A stretch of 64,000 nucleotides of DNA from Sitta carolinensis (Eukaryota; Chordata; Aves; Passeriformes; Sittidae). Below, in pieces: positions 40,916-52,992 of this stretch. The position numbers and the translations under genes are program-made. The stretch spans positions 107,465,910 to 107,529,909 of the forward strand of contig CM063284.1 of NCBI GenBank assembly GCA_032173965.1, read 5' to 3'. Position 1 is the stretch's first letter; every line of letters begins with the position of its first letter. The notes beneath the pieces are model-generated. The model was not told the DNA's origin. It did not search any database and saw only the letters and a program-made list of their open reading frames with translations.

Positions 40916-41560
40916 GTCTGGCGGGTGTCGGGAGGCTCCGCTACCGCTCCCGCTCCCGCCGTTCGCGCGCGCACCCCACGGACCCAGCAGTGGCGGCGAT
41001 CCGGGAAGAACGCGGCGCGCGGGGGGGCGGGGGCGCGCGCCCGGTGGGACGGCCCATCCCCATCCCGCCGGGGGAGGGGGTTAAAGAGGACCGGCGGCTC
41101 CTTCCTGCTCTTCATCCTGGCGAGGAGGCGCCTCGATGAGACTGTGGCCGCTCCGCACGGCTCGACCAGAATAACTGGACCGAGAGCCGACACTGAGCTG
41201 CTCCGAAAGTGACCCCCTCCACAACAGCCTTGTCACGCGCCTTTCTTAGCCACCCCCTTTCCAATCCCGCCACGTTGGTACGTTCCTGCCCCACGCGCCT
41301 CATAGCAGGGAAGTGGTACGGCCGGCTGGGGGGGGATTGTGGCAGCGCTGTGGTGCGCACGTTGCAGGGAACACGCTTGGGCTGTGCCGGCAGTCAGTCT
41401 CTCCTCCCCCCTCTGCCCAGCGCCGCAGTTGGTTGCACCCGGGCAGCCCGCTCTGGCGGCAGCGCGGGGCGGAGCGGGACGGGACGGGCGGCGCTGAAGG
41501 GAGGCGCTGGGTGTGCGAGAGCTGCTGGTCTGCGGTCTGGAGCATCTCTCAAGAAGAGAG
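40260..41560. promoter_or_regulatory. SS18: CpG island covering the SS18 promoter and exon 1
   Basis: GC- and CpG-dense sequence with many GC boxes (for example ggggggcgggggcgcgcg near 41022) surrounds the SS18 start codon, in contrast to the AT-rich flanks. This is a typical housekeeping-type promoter. Transcription of SS18 must begin above 40915 on the minus strand. A second GC-box cluster near 41455-41500 (cggggcggagcgggacggga) on the far side suggests possible divergent transcription. No TATA box is evident. Exact start sites cannot be read from sequence. Confidence 0.85.
40847..40915 (-). CDS. SS18: SS18 coding exon 1
   Basis: This exon encodes the 23 N-terminal residues, beginning MSVAFAAPRQRGKGEI, a signature of SS18 proteins. 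It starts at the ATG whose complement ends at 40915 and ends at a CAGAAG|GTGAGG donor. It begins the SNH domain that contacts the BRG1/BRM module. It lies in a strong CpG island. The 5' UTR and transcription start must lie upstream (above 40915) but cannot be fixed from sequence. Confidence 0.96.
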
Positions 41561-41599
41561 ACTGCGGGAGCTGACCCTGTTAGTCTAAAGAGACGATTC

Positions 41600-41790
41600 G
41601 TTAGTGCATGTAAACGTCTCAAAGGAGGGTGCCAGGAGAGTAGTGCCCAGCAACAGGACAAGGAGCAATGGCCATAAACTAAAACACAAGAAGTTTCTAC
41701 TACAACATGAGCAAGGACTTTTTTAAATGGAGGATGGCAGAGCACTGGAACAGGCTGCCCAGGGGCTTGGGGCGGCTTTCCCCCATGAGT
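41600..41790 (+). mobile_element. CR1 LINE fragment
   Basis: Sequence such as 'ggtgccaggagagtagtgcc', 'caacaggacaaggagcaatg' and 'agcactggaacaggctgccc' is CR1 3'-region sequence. Only about 190 bp is present and the 3' tail is missing, so it is a broken copy just outside the SS18 CpG island. Confidence 0.85.
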
Positions 41791-42839
41791 TGGCCTGCTG
41801 CAGGATCCCTGCCGTGAGAAAGAAATAGAGCAAGAAACTCGGCTGCAAAATTAAACATAAATTACAGACGCTGGACATGCTTGATTTGTTTTAAAGCAGC
41901 CACTGGACGGAATCTCGGTGTGGCTCAAAGAGCCTCATGAACGGGGCTGCAAAGTCTAAGACAGTTTTTGGAAGAGTGAAAAGTTGCAACGGACAGTTGG
42001 TACAGGGACATTGAAAATCCCCAACAAAAGCATTATAAACCCGCTTTTCCTGGGCACATCCGTTGCTCAAGCCTTTGTGCATTCCAGCTCCACACTGGTA
42101 CAGAATGGTAGAGAATTCCTCGCCTTTAGCCAGCTGGTGGCCGCTCTTGCAGCTGGCCGAGGTGTGTGTGGCTGGCAGGACACCGGCTGCCCGCTGGCAG
42201 GATACCACAGCCCGCGCCACAAGACCTGAATCCTGATCCTTACTTCCTTGCTCCGTTTCTCAGCTGTAGCTGGCAGAAGACCCTGGCTCTTCCCTCCAGC
42301 CCTAGCCGGCCCTTTTGGGCACAGCACACGTTTGTCAGTGGCATCCATGGCCACCCCGTGGCTGTGCAGCTGCTTCCCGACTGACCTGCTCTCTCTCCTC
42401 AGACTGGGTCTAGGCTGGCTCCTGTCCCCAGCCCCATGACGATTGTTCGTGCTGGCTCTGCTCTCCGAGGATGTGCTGCGACTGCCCATCACCCCTGCTT
42501 TTTTCCCTTGACAACCAGTTTCTGGGCTGCTGGCTCCAAGTTGTTGTTGGATTCCTACAGCATCCCGCTCTCCAAAGGCTCGCCGCCTGGGCCTGATGCT
42601 CTCTGTTACCAGAATGACACTTCTTCTGCCCTGTCTCTTCAGATTATACAGGACACGGAGTTAATGCAATGCTAACCTGGCTTGCTTTTCTCCAGGAAAT
42701 ACCTGCGGCTCTCTAGGTTATGCTAAGATGGAGCAATGCCAGTGTGTCTGTTACATTGTCTTTCTAATCATTTCAGTCATCACTGTGGTCCATTTTTTGG
42801 GCTATTTTAGTCCATTTTTTCCTGTCTGCTATACACTTT

Positions 42840-42883
<44 letters not shown>
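42840..42883. repeat. (TCA)n trinucleotide microsatellite
   Basis: About 14.7 uninterrupted TCA units, then an imperfect unit (cattgtcatcac). A simple tandem repeat in intergenic DNA with no coding frame around it. Confidence 0.95.
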
Positions 42884-43164
42884 TGTCATCACTACTTATA
42901 ATACTTGTAGGAAGCCAAAAATAAAAAAGGAAAATTTGAAGAAACTGTATTTTTCTAACGTTGATATGCTTCATGGTGATCTATGGTTATTATTACAAGG
43001 TCTTGGAGTGAACTCAGAGAGTAACTGTTGTACTGAACCTGTGTGTTCATATTGGTACATTTTTAGTCACTACAAACAGCAGCAAAGAACCCTACAAATG
43101 AAGAATGTATGATGGCCGTGGCCAAATCAGTGTCACCTCTACCCAGTTAGTAATAGAAATATGA

Positions 43165-43168
<4 letters not shown>

Positions 43169-43196
<28 letters not shown>
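43169..43196. repeat. Poly(T) tract, 28 nt
   Basis: Mononucleotide run in intergenic DNA. No retroposon body is recognised on the minus strand beside it. Confidence 0.9.
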
Positions 43197-44895
43197 AGCA
43201 TACACTTGTCCCTGGAGAACTGGTGAGGTGTCTGAAAATGTCCCAAGGCTGCAGGCATAGCAAGCATGTTCCCATGGAATAAATACACTGAACACTGGGA
43301 ATGCCACAAAATGTTTTTCTTTCCACAAGTGTGACGTCCAAATGTCATGCTCTGGTTACCTGACTCCTGTGTATAAAGTATTTTGCACTGAGGTGTCTTG
43401 GTGATCAGAGTGTTTGAGACAGTGTGGGTTAAATGCCAGCCACATAAACATTGCTCTTAGGATCTGAATGTTCCATTTTGTTCTTCCACATTTTCAGGTT
43501 GGCTTTTGAGTTGAGGAAAAAAATAAATAGGCTTGTGGGATGCCACAGGTGAGGAATCTTAAAATTAAAGGAATCATTTCCCATTTTATTTCCCCAAATG
43601 GTCCAAACTAAATATATGAATTTTTTAGTACATTCCTGTTTCCATGCAAAATGCAGAACAGTGTTTGAAATTCAACTCTGTCAGTTTCTAGAGGAAAGAT
43701 ATGAAATCATTCATTCATTGTCGTTAAAACAATCTCCTTTGCTTCATTTTGTCTGAGGATTAAATTTAATCCTTTTATTTTTATTTTTTTTTTCCCATTT
43801 CTGATGTTTTTTCATTCATGTGTTTAACATTGTGGACTTCCACATTCATAAATAGCAACAGATCTAAAGAAACATTGAAAAAAAGTGAGTCTGAAGCGCT
43901 GGGGTTTTTTACCATGCAAAGGGAAATTCACATTCAAAATCAACATTTAAATAATGGCACAGATGCATACGAGCAGGGAAATAGATAGCTACAATGGAAA
44001 TGTGCCACATGTCTCAGAACACATAACCACAACAGGGTGTCTCTTTTATGACTTCCTTAATGCACTGCAATATGCTTAGATATCAAAGGACATATGGTAT
44101 ATTTTCCCTCTAATTGCACATTTCTTTGCTCTTGTGAGTTACTCACAACCTTAACATTATTTAATTGTAATTTAGATGCATAAATCTCAGTCATCATCAA
44201 GAGTTTCAAATGCAAATATGTTTCAGTGAGATCTTGGTTCCACCTCTATTCCAACTTTTGTCAGTGTAGTCTTTCTTTTTTGTTGATGTGCATTTCAGTA
44301 TGTCATATTTTTTTGGAGAGAGAAGAATTCAGACAGAGGAGGATTAGTCCTTTTCCGGAAGACTTTCTCCTATGTTTCCGACTCATATTTCTTAGGAACA
44401 AGTTGTTTTCTGACACTTGTATTATCTGAATTTCCACAGAGTCACAGACATTCCCATCCACAAGAAGGAAAACACAGAATAGCAGTTCATTAACATTTTC
44501 AAATGGACATTTGAAATTTAAAAAACTATACATAGTTTTTATGAAGCTATATATGCAAGAAAGGGATAGCAAAGAATTTTATGGTAGTACCATTTTCTTA
44601 AAAACCTTCATGACTACAGATCTCGGTATGAAAGTTAAAAATTCTTCCTATGAGCCAGGCGTTTCCTAGACAAAGCTTTTAACATATTTTTTTAACATAA
44701 TTTTATGTACTCACTCCAACTGACAGCAACCCACCCACTTTCTTTGCTATAGTAAGGATGATAGCTCAGATAATAAGTAATAAAATAAATAATAGATAAT
44801 AGATAATAAAAAGATAGGACAGTGGTGAATTTGAGTCTCTTTTTCAGAGTAAACTAATTTTTCATCTTGAAATTTAAAAAAATTAAAAGGGAGTG

Positions 44896-45191
44896 TGTTA
44901 CTGTGATGCAGATAGAAACACACAGTAACACACACAACAGGTGTTTAGGCAGAGAAGAAGAAAGGAAGTCTCTAGTTTATTGTTGACCTCGTATATATAA
45001 GTTTCTGGACAGTGATCAGAGATTGGACAGAGAAGTTACCACCTCTCCATCTTCACTGGTCACTTGAGAAGTCCATCAGGCGATATCTTTTCACAGAGGA
45101 ATGCAAACATGATTCTTGTTTATCTTAAAATTCATGAGAACTGACTCCACTATACTAAAACAAATCAGAAGGCTTATTTTCAGGGACAACA
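44896..45191 (-). mobile_element. Solo LTR (296 bp), copy A
   Basis: Starts TGTTACTGTGATGCAG and ends GGGACAACA (TG...CA). Flanked by ggagtg (44890-44895) and ggggtg (45192-45197), a 6-bp duplication with one mismatch. On the minus strand a TATATATA box is followed by AATAAA, giving the LTR orientation. It is the same length as copy B (52581-52876) and differs from it at about nine positions by eye (about 97% identity). No gag/pol/env sequence lies beside it. Confidence 0.85.
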
Positions 45192-46439
45192 GGGGTGTTT
45201 ATGTGGTGTTTCATATCAACAATACCATCAGGAAATAGAGCAGATCCCAAGGAAGAAGGGTCTTTTTGTAGACGAAAAAGGGAAGATGGCAAAAGGGAAA
45301 AATGCCATTTGGTGTAGTATTTCTTTACCAACTGAACTTGGTGATCTCATAACTTTTGGGATTTTCTACATGCCCGGTCTCTGTGTTAATTCATTTTGTG
45401 GCAAAATGAAGCTTGCACCTGAACGTCTGCGTATGGAAATGGTTGATGTTCAAATTCTCCTTGTTTAAAACCCAGAAACTTGTTATCGAAATACACAACA
45501 ATACCAGAGTGGGGTTTTTTTGGGTAAATGGTGCTTTTTGTTTCCTAAAAGGGATGATGCTAACAGAATGAATTTGTCTTGAATTTATTCTGCCAGCTTC
45601 TTGCCTGTTTCATTTTTTTTTTCCACAGAATTTTGTAATTTCTATTCTGCATTGGCTATTTTATGGAATAGTAATAAAAAGTAGCACTTGAAATGCAAGC
45701 CTGTATTTTCCAGTATAAAATAAAGTACTCAAACAGCACTTCACAGTACAAGGAATTTGGTGCCTCTGCCATATTCCAGAGGGGCAATAACAAACCCAGA
45801 AAAAAAATCATTGGGATGCTAAACTTTTATTCTACTACCTGTCATTTTAGTCTGAAAATATAAATATTTAGAATAAAGAAGCTCACAGCAGGTTCAGCAG
45901 TTTGCACTAATGGGAGTAAGTGCAATATCCGTGGTGAGAAAATCTTTACATGTCCTGATTTTATTCTTCAAAAGGGAATCTCCAGCTACTAGGAACTTAT
46001 GCCATAAATAAAAAATAGCAGAACATCTAATCTAAGCCTCCTTAGAGCTGAAAATTTCTCAAGTATTCTTAGAGGTTAATATTTTATTTTAGGGCATTGA
46101 AGCAAAGTGCTACAGATCACTAAATTCTTTAGTTTTTGAATGTTGAAAGCAAAGCAGGAAAGACAAACATAAGAAGGCACTGTCAAGCCTTGCTGAAGAA
46201 AAGGCAGCAAAGATCTTGATGGTCACTGTACTTTCATATCTGGCAAAAAGCCACACATTTGCAGCAGAGAGTCATACTGTTCTTCTGGGGAGTTACTTCT
46301 GCATCTGCATCATCTCCAGCATCTGCCTTCTGAAGACTCAGGACCATGAAGGACAGAGATGACCAAACAACTAGAGGGCAGTACTTCCACCTTGTCACAA
46401 TTCCAATCAACTTCCTGAGGGGGAAAATAAAAGTGCAAA
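45192..46439. other. Intergenic AT-rich stretch
   Basis: I see no gene or named repeat. A possible PSMA8 exon 1 relic near 45200-45260 was considered and is too weak to annotate. Confidence 0.6.
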
Positions 46440-47140
46440 TTATGTTAAGTGAGGGAAAGAAGACCTCCCTCATTCTGCTGGCAGTGCTCTTTCCAGTGCT
46501 GTCCACAATGCCCTTGCCCTTTGTGGCAAGGGTATGTTGCTGGTTTGCAACCTTGTCCACCAGGACTTCCAGGTACTTTTTGCAAAGTCATCCCTCAGCA
46601 TGAGGTGGTGCATGGGGCTGATTCTCACCAAGTACAGGACTTTGTTTTCCCCTTTGTTGAGCCTCATATGGTTCATGTCTGACTATTTCTTCAATCCATT
46701 GAGGTCATCCAAGAGCAATCCAAATTGCTGAGGATCCAATTCCTGCTGTCATCCAGGTTAGTAATGAAGAAGTCGGAGAGCACTGGCCCCAGCAGTGATT
46801 CCTGAGATGTACCACTGTTGAGTAGTCCCCAGCTGGACTGTGTGCTGCTGATCCCAACTCTGTGAGACTGACTGTTCAGCTAATGTTCAGTCCACCTTGC
46901 TGTATGCTTATTTAGTCTGCACTTCATCAGCATGCCTATGAGACGGTTGTAGGAGATAATGTCTAAAGACTTAACTAAAGCTGAGTCTACTAAAATATCC
47001 CCTCTCCGCTCAGACAGTATTTCTGTAGTATTCCTCCAGATTGCCTGTCCTTGCTTCCACCTCTGGTATGCTGCATTTTTAGGTTTGTTTTTTTTCAGGA
47101 GATCCTTGCTCATGTTCATGCAGACTCCTTGCATTTATGC
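46440..47140 (-). mobile_element. CR1 LINE fragment with reverse-transcriptase remnant, internally deleted
   Basis: On the minus strand 46880-47134 reads YQRWKQGQAIW, a hallmark of CR1 ORF2, then jumps to SALVKSLDIISYNRLIGML, matching the CR1 'SKAFDTVSHKILIEKLMKYG' region of the reverse transcriptase. The residues normally between them are missing, so an internal deletion has occurred. Sequence down to about 46440 corresponds to later CR1 sequence ('tggtgcatggggctgattct' is the complement of the '...CCCATGCACCA' segment). It is dead, with stops and gaps. Confidence 0.83.
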
Positions 47141-49110
47141 ATGTGTGTTTCTTTTCAAGAAGAAGCAAAAAGGAGGAGAAGGAAGATGCTTTGTGTGAGT
47201 ACAGTCTGTTAGAGGAGAGTCCCAAGGCAGAGAAGGTCTGCTGTGAAAAACAGGAGAAAACATATAAAAATAGTAACTATATTGAATTCTACTATTTATT
47301 TTATTTTTAATGCTTTTTTACCATTTCTCTTTTCCTTTTATTCAGCCTGAAATTTTAAAGCATGCCTCTCAGACAAAAAGATACTTTAAAAAAGTGTTAT
47401 CCTATAATTGCAATATATTCTTTTCCAAGCCAAATAGCAATATAGCTTACTGTTAAATCAGTCTGAAAAACAAGTTAACTTAATTTCGTATAAATAAGAA
47501 AAAATTCTAAGTTAAAAGACTAATTAGAAGCCTTGCTGATGGGAATGTGAGCCTTAATAATACTTATGCCTCTTTTCTGTTGATTCTATAGGAATAAGAA
47601 AAGAGTCTTTTTTCCTAGATTATAGCCTTCATTATTAAATACTACTAGTCTTCTAGTAATGACAAAATGTGGTTGTGGGTAATTTTCTAAATGCATTCAC
47701 AGTCTAGCTATTAGTGTGTATATATTTTTGAAGAAATGAGATACAGTTGCTCAAATCAATTCATTATGCCATTTTCTAAATGCTCTATTCTTTTTTAGCC
47801 ATTCCAAGTTGGCCTTTGATTCTGCTGTCCATGATGCATCATTTTACCCTGCTGATTCAATTAGTGAGAATAATTCAGTTTGGAATAATTATCTTTTGTA
47901 GGATTCAATATTTATGTATCTATTGAAAATAATAAGCATGGATTTTATTTTTCTTCGTCTTTCTCAGAATTCCTCATAGATAGTGTCAAGGAAAATAAAT
48001 TATAACCCAAGAATGAAGAATTGAAATAACTTTGCTCTTGAGAAAGGAACCAAAAAAAACCCCAAAAAAACCCAGACCTGAATTAATCAGAAATTATGAC
48101 AAGGAGAACCAAGTGGAAGAGAGAATGGCCAAATCTGGTGAAGAGAAGCAGATTAAACCTTCTATGTTTATTGATATTTATTGGTTTAGACCTAATTTTT
48201 CTAAGCAATGTAAAGAATTGTAAGGCTAGAACAAAGGACAAAATTTTAGTGGACTGACAATGTAACATGAAATTGGCTATGAAAACTTTCTGCTGGCATA
48301 TTTTAAAATGGAAGTTTTATGAGCTCTAGAACAAGTAGAATTGATGGTTAGATTGTATGTACCTATTGGCTTGGACTTTTGAAAAGAGCAAACATTTTAC
48401 AGTAGAAGTATGAAATCATAGCCTGTTATTCTTTTTAAATTACCAAAATATCAGCTTATGTCTTTTAAAATAATATACCGTTTTCTACATATATGCATGT
48501 AATATTTTACCCTGTGTGTACTTTACTATTTTTGTATAAAATAGTCACAGAAATTGTAAAGTTTGATGTTGGTTGTCTTATACAAAAGCTCTAGGTAAAT
48601 GATCAGGAGAATACTTATCATAAGAAAGTTGTGTAAAAAATGGATGAGTTTTGTATGTAGTGTACTATAAGAGTTTTTTTTTCTTGAGTTCTGGGTAAGA
48701 AGATACATTTCTTCAAGGAAAGGACTATGTTTGTTCCTATAAGCCCTCTTTTAAATCAATTTGTTAGTGTTAGTAGGAGAGCATCTTTGAGAAAGACTGA
48801 CTAAGCAAGGGAAGGGTTGCTTATTTTGTATTGATTGTGACTGTATTTCAATCATGCTTAAGATGTTCAGCTCAACATCCTTATTTATTTATCACTGATC
48901 CTATCATTCATTTAATTTCTTCAGTCCATTGTCAGATCTGACACAGCAATGGCCACTTTCCTTTTCTTTTTTCATTTACTTTCATATTCTAAGAAAAAGG
49001 TTTTATGAGGGGAAGTGATGAGTTTCAAATTGAGTAAGCACCCAAGTTCTTATCTGATCTTGAGATGTTGACTAACATTCATTCCATTAGTATCTCTAAA
49101 ACATTTTCAA
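47141..49110. other. Intergenic AT-rich stretch
   Basis: AT-rich DNA with an A/C-rich tract at 48048-48073. I see no gene, RNA or named repeat. Confidence 0.7.
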
Positions 49111-49118
49111 AGCAGTAG

Positions 49119-49193
49119 TTGTCTCTTTCTTTCTTTCGTTCTTTCTCTTTCTTTCTTTCTTTCGTTCTTTCTTTCGTTCTTTCGTTCTTTCGT

Positions 49194-49224
<31 letters not shown>

Positions 49225-49311
49225 CTCTCTCTTTTCTCCCTCCTTCCCTCCCTCCCTCCCTCCCGTCCATCCGTCCGTCCGTCCGTCCGTCCATCATCCG
49301 TCCGTCCTTTT
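49119..49311. repeat. Composite pyrimidine microsatellite: CTTT, CTCT, CCCT, then CCGT units
   Basis: About 190 bp of nearly pure pyrimidine on the plus strand passes through (CTTT/CGTT)n, (CT)n, (CCCT)n and finally (CCGT)n with CCAT variants to about 49311. Open frames across it (Ser/Phe-rich or Arg/Glu/Lys-rich on the other strand) are artefacts of the tandem repeat. Confidence 0.95.
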
Positions 49312-50124
49312 CCTTTCTCTATAAAAGGAGATTCTCTGTAGTGCATCTGCCTTCAAAACTCATGCCCACCAAAATACTTATGAAACCAGTGACAGTATTG
49401 AACTTGCAGTCTGGCATTATCTTACCAGCTAAGTAAATCTCACAGCGAGCTGTTACCAAATTCATGTTTTTTCCCTCTACGCTCACTTGTGTTCCCACTC
49501 TGTCTCCTGTGCCATCACTTTTACTTATCTGATCATGTAGTGAGATGTTTAAGGAAGCTAAATTGGCGGAAAACGAATTGCCTTTCTTTGAAAGCACTTT
49601 TCTGCCTGATCAGTTTCACAGATTGGGAGCAGATGAGTTTCAATATCAAAGCAAGAGAAGATGACTCACGGGGCAGAAGAGTGGAGCAGCTTTACCCTTC
49701 TTTGACAGCAGTTAACTTTTAGAAGACTGTAGCCATGACTGCACCTATAAACAGTGAGAATACTACTCACCACATTGATCTGTGCTGACTTGCTATCTGC
49801 CTGGGCTCTCATGTCAGTAACCACCTTATTTCCTTTGTTTTCTACTTGATTATAAGCCTTTTGTCCAGGGGATGCCTATCTGTACTGTATTTGTAAACTA
49901 CAACTTTTGCAAATTCAAAATCTTTTGCTGTGATGTTTACCATACCTTAGAATTTTTCCTTCTTAACAGGTGTAAGACATTATTATTATTTCTAATTTGG
50001 GGAGAGGGACACAGCCTCCAGATAACTGTTTGCCAATGTCTTTGTGAAAAGACTTATTACAACATCTCTTCTGCATAACATAAAAGAATATTTGGGATAA
50101 GAAAAATTTGTCCTTACGTAACAG

Positions 50125-50252
50125 GATGGAATTTGAGGGCTGGATACAGCTGTGTTGGGTATACGAAAACAAAAATGCTACCAAACTTCAAGAGGAAAGA
50201 ACTGTGAAGACAATGTATGCACTAGTTGATCACACCTGTTTGGCTTTTGCAG
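50125..50252 (+). pseudogene. PSMA8: PSMA8 pseudogene exon 2
   Basis: After an intact-looking ACAG acceptor the frame reads D-G-I-stop-G, then LDTAVLGI, matching PSMA8 VGIRGTNIVVLGV with the Arg codon turned into TGA (50134-50136). One extra base at 50164 shifts the frame, after which ENKNATKLQEERTVKTMYAL and DHTCLAFA follow, matching [20 protein letters not shown] and DHVCMAFA. Removing that base leaves 127 bp, exactly 42 codons plus one base as expected for this exon. The donor appears as GCAG|ATATTG in place of GT. Confidence 0.93.
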
Positions 50253-52580
50253 ATATTGTTACCAGTTATTGCACCACAATGTTGCCTTGCAAGTCTATGG
50301 TACATAGGAGACCTTTAAAATTGAATTTATGAAGATAATTGAATAACTATGACTTTATAAAGAATATTGTGAGGATGGACACTATGGTTTGGGAGATTGG
50401 TACTGGGATGTGAAGGCTTCTACACAACTGTTTTGAATATGGCTGAGGGATTCTTATGGTAATCATTTTGATTTTGCAAAATTATTGGTACTTTTTTTTT
50501 AAAAAAAAAAAAAGTCCTCTTTTAGCTGTCTTGTTTGCATCTCATTATTAGGAACAAGCCACTTGGATAGCAGAAGTTGCTCTTTACTAATTCCAATGGC
50601 AATAGGCAGACAAAGAGACAAGAAAGGCTAACCTACAGATAAAATTCATCAAAACAAATTAGAATTATATTGGAAATCTTTCTGGAGACTTGGAACATAA
50701 CTTTGGGCTTAAATCTCTGCTGCTGTCCTCCTCCCCTGCCCTAGATGCTGCCTCTTGACAAGTCCATCTCACAAAAGAGACCCCTCTTCCAAACATATAT
50801 AAGCCAGCCCTTTAGAACATTTGCATCCATAAGGAATATTTTTCTTCAGATGAGGACCGAATTAAGGCAAAATGCATGGAAGCTCAGCAGACAGTTAGCA
50901 GAACTGCCTAGAGCATATATATCATCCCCCTGTACAGTTCCATGGGACCCTTAAAGCTTGTCACGGCTCCCTGGCACCCCAAGGCAGAGGTCCTACCCCT
51001 GTAGGCTGTGCTCTCCCACTGTCACTTCTGTGCTGGCCTTGCTGCCTGTCTGGGGTGTGGCAAACCAGGCTGGAAGCACTGCAGGGCAGAGGGGTAAGCC
51101 AAGAAAACCAGAGAAGCTTTCTTGCAGTGTTTCACCTAGGCCAGGCGAGAGCCAGCAGAAAAAGAAGAAGAGGAAGCAATTCAAAGAGCAAAGCCACTGC
51201 ACAGGCTTAGATCAGTCTAAACTCTCACATTAGTGTGTGCTAGTGGGTGGCACTTCCTCCTGCCTCTGCTCTGTCCCAAGCACTGTCATCTCCCTGGTGC
51301 CCTTTCTGATGCTGCTTTGGAGCACTTGTGAGTTGACTCAGCTCACCAACCTCCTGGAAAAAAAATTTCACTTGCTTGTTGCATTGATTCAGTGGGCAGC
51401 CATATGAATCCCATTCCTGCGAGGAAAAGGGGAATGAAGGAAGAAGTTGGAGGAGGAGATGTAACTGTCCTTTTTTGAGGGTCAGACCATTAATGTCACC
51501 CACTGAGGGTGGAATTTGATGTTGCACATAACCAAATGTGCATGTAGGCTGCTCCTGAAGGTAATAATGTTAAACTCACTGATCTGATGCAAAGTGAATT
51601 CTTTTTTTGGTGAGTTGCCACAAAGCTGTGTGATTGTTAAATCCAGTTCAAGGAAAGCTGCAGGAATGTCTGTGGAAGTGGTTAGGAAGAACAGAACTGC
51701 TGTATTTTGTGGCAATCTCTAGGTTTATGCTATCAGGAGGTGAAACTATCCTCTTTGTGTGCTTTCAGAAGGGATGAAAACAAAATTCAGCTTCTCAAAA
51801 ACATTTAGTTTTGAGTTGGATCAACATACAGGTCTGTGTAGAACATCTGTAGAACTGCTCATCTTAAAAAAGGAAGAGAATCAAAATATGCAGTGAGGGG
51901 TAGAAGAGAGGAGAACATCTTTTGCAGCAGTGGGCTCTTATATTGGCTGATGCTGAACATGGAACTGCTCCCCAAGAAGGGGTGTCTAAGTGATCAAAGA
52001 AATTTTCAGCTTTTTGTAGTAAACAGCTCATCAGAATGATCCAACTTAAAAAAAAAAATATATTTTGCCTTTGGAAACTGCATATTTTCATTGGCCTCTC
52101 AAGCAAGTAAATTAGTGGGAGAATAAGAGAATAAAGAACTGCACCAGAGAGTGAATAATTTACTACAAAATTGGGAAGTAAGAAATTTACTCAACTGGCT
52201 CAACCATCAGAAAAGTTGTAATGTGGTACTGTGCTCTGGATTTTCTACAGTAACTTGTAATGAAGAAGAAAAAGGATTCAACTCAGTGGCACTCTGTTCT
52301 TACACACTATTATGCTGCTGGCAACCCCCATTTCCTGGTACTGTGGTTGGTTGGAGTGACACAATACCGGAACCATGATATGTGGTACCTAGGGAAGACA
52401 GTGCTTTTTACATGTATTTTTTGAGTGGCTAAATCCATATTTAATTTTTCAAATTAAATTTCTGTAAATTTAGAAACTGTTATGGCCTGATTTCTTTTTA
52501 CTTAAAATTGCTATTTCTTAGAATAAAGTTACTTCTATGTGCAGTTTTGAATTTGTCTGTTTTCACCTATGTTGTTTTCT
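50253..52580. other. Dead intron 2 of PSMA8 pseudogene
   Basis: AT-rich sequence with a T-run then A-run (about 50492-50513). Several short open frames occur without recognisable domains. I see no other gene or named repeat before the solo LTR at 52581. Confidence 0.65.
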
Positions 52581-52876
52581 TGTTACTGTGATGCAGATAG
52601 AAACACACAGTAACACACACAACAGGTGTTTAGGCAGAGAAGAAGAAAGGAAGTCTCTAGTTTATTGTTGACCTCATATATATATGTTTCTGGACAGTGA
52701 TCAGAGATTGGACAGAGAAATTACCACCTCTCCATCTCCACTGGTCACTTGAGAAGTCCATCAGGTGATATCTTTTCACAGAGGAATGCACATATGATTC
52801 TTGTTTATCTTACAATTCATGAGAACTGACTCCATTATACTAAAACAAATCAGAAGGCTTATTTTCAGGGACAACA
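52581..52876 (-). mobile_element. Solo LTR (296 bp), copy B, perfect 6-bp target duplication
   Basis: Starts TGTTACTGTGATGCAG and ends GGGACAACA, flanked by identical ttttct hexamers (52575-52580 and 52877-52882). It has TATATATA and AATAAA on the minus strand. Near-identical to copy A at 44896-45191. It sits in intron 2 of the PSMA8 remnant, just before exon 3. Confidence 0.9.
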
Positions 52877-52992
52877 TTTTCTCAGCGGTTTCTGACTTTA
52901 AAAAAATTGCAATGGTTTTCTCCTTCCTGAATAATAATTTGTTGTTAATTAATGAAGGACTCTGTGAGGACTTTATTGTTGTGATTATGCAG

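Larger units (their letters stand above)
41791..44895. other. Intergenic stretch; unassigned GC-rich block, then AT-rich DNA
   Basis: From about 41900 to 42720 the sequence is moderately GC-rich, unlike the AT-rich DNA that follows, and does not match a repeat I know. Open frames there overlap on both strands and show no domain. From 42720 to 44895 the DNA is AT-rich with a (TCA)n array and a poly(T) run. I see no gene. Confidence 0.6.

Noticed and set aside
40352..41212. Long open frames on both strands at the SS18 promoter
   Set aside because: Only the first 69 bp of the minus frame are SS18 coding; the rest is readthrough into intron 1 or GC-rich shadow.
45198..45262. Possible PSMA8 exon 1 relic (gtgtttcatatc... 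ggaagaagggtct against VFSP...KKGS)
   Set aside because: Only a few matching codons and several gaps are needed; similar matches occur by chance. Position is plausible, so reptile outgroup alignment could revive it.
49079..49436. Ser/Phe-rich and Arg/Glu/Lys-rich open frames
   Set aside because: They are translations of the tandem pyrimidine microsatellite.
49610..49680. Alternative PSMA8 exon 1 relic (SFTDWEQMSFNIKARED)
   Set aside because: Four identities with two gaps, and it would give an improbably short intron 1.
44896..52876. A full-length provirus of about 8 kb bounded by the two 296-bp LTRs
   Set aside because: The outer flanks (ggagtg and ttttct) do not match, each LTR has its own duplication, and the interior holds CR1, a microsatellite and PSMA8 exon 2 instead of viral genes.
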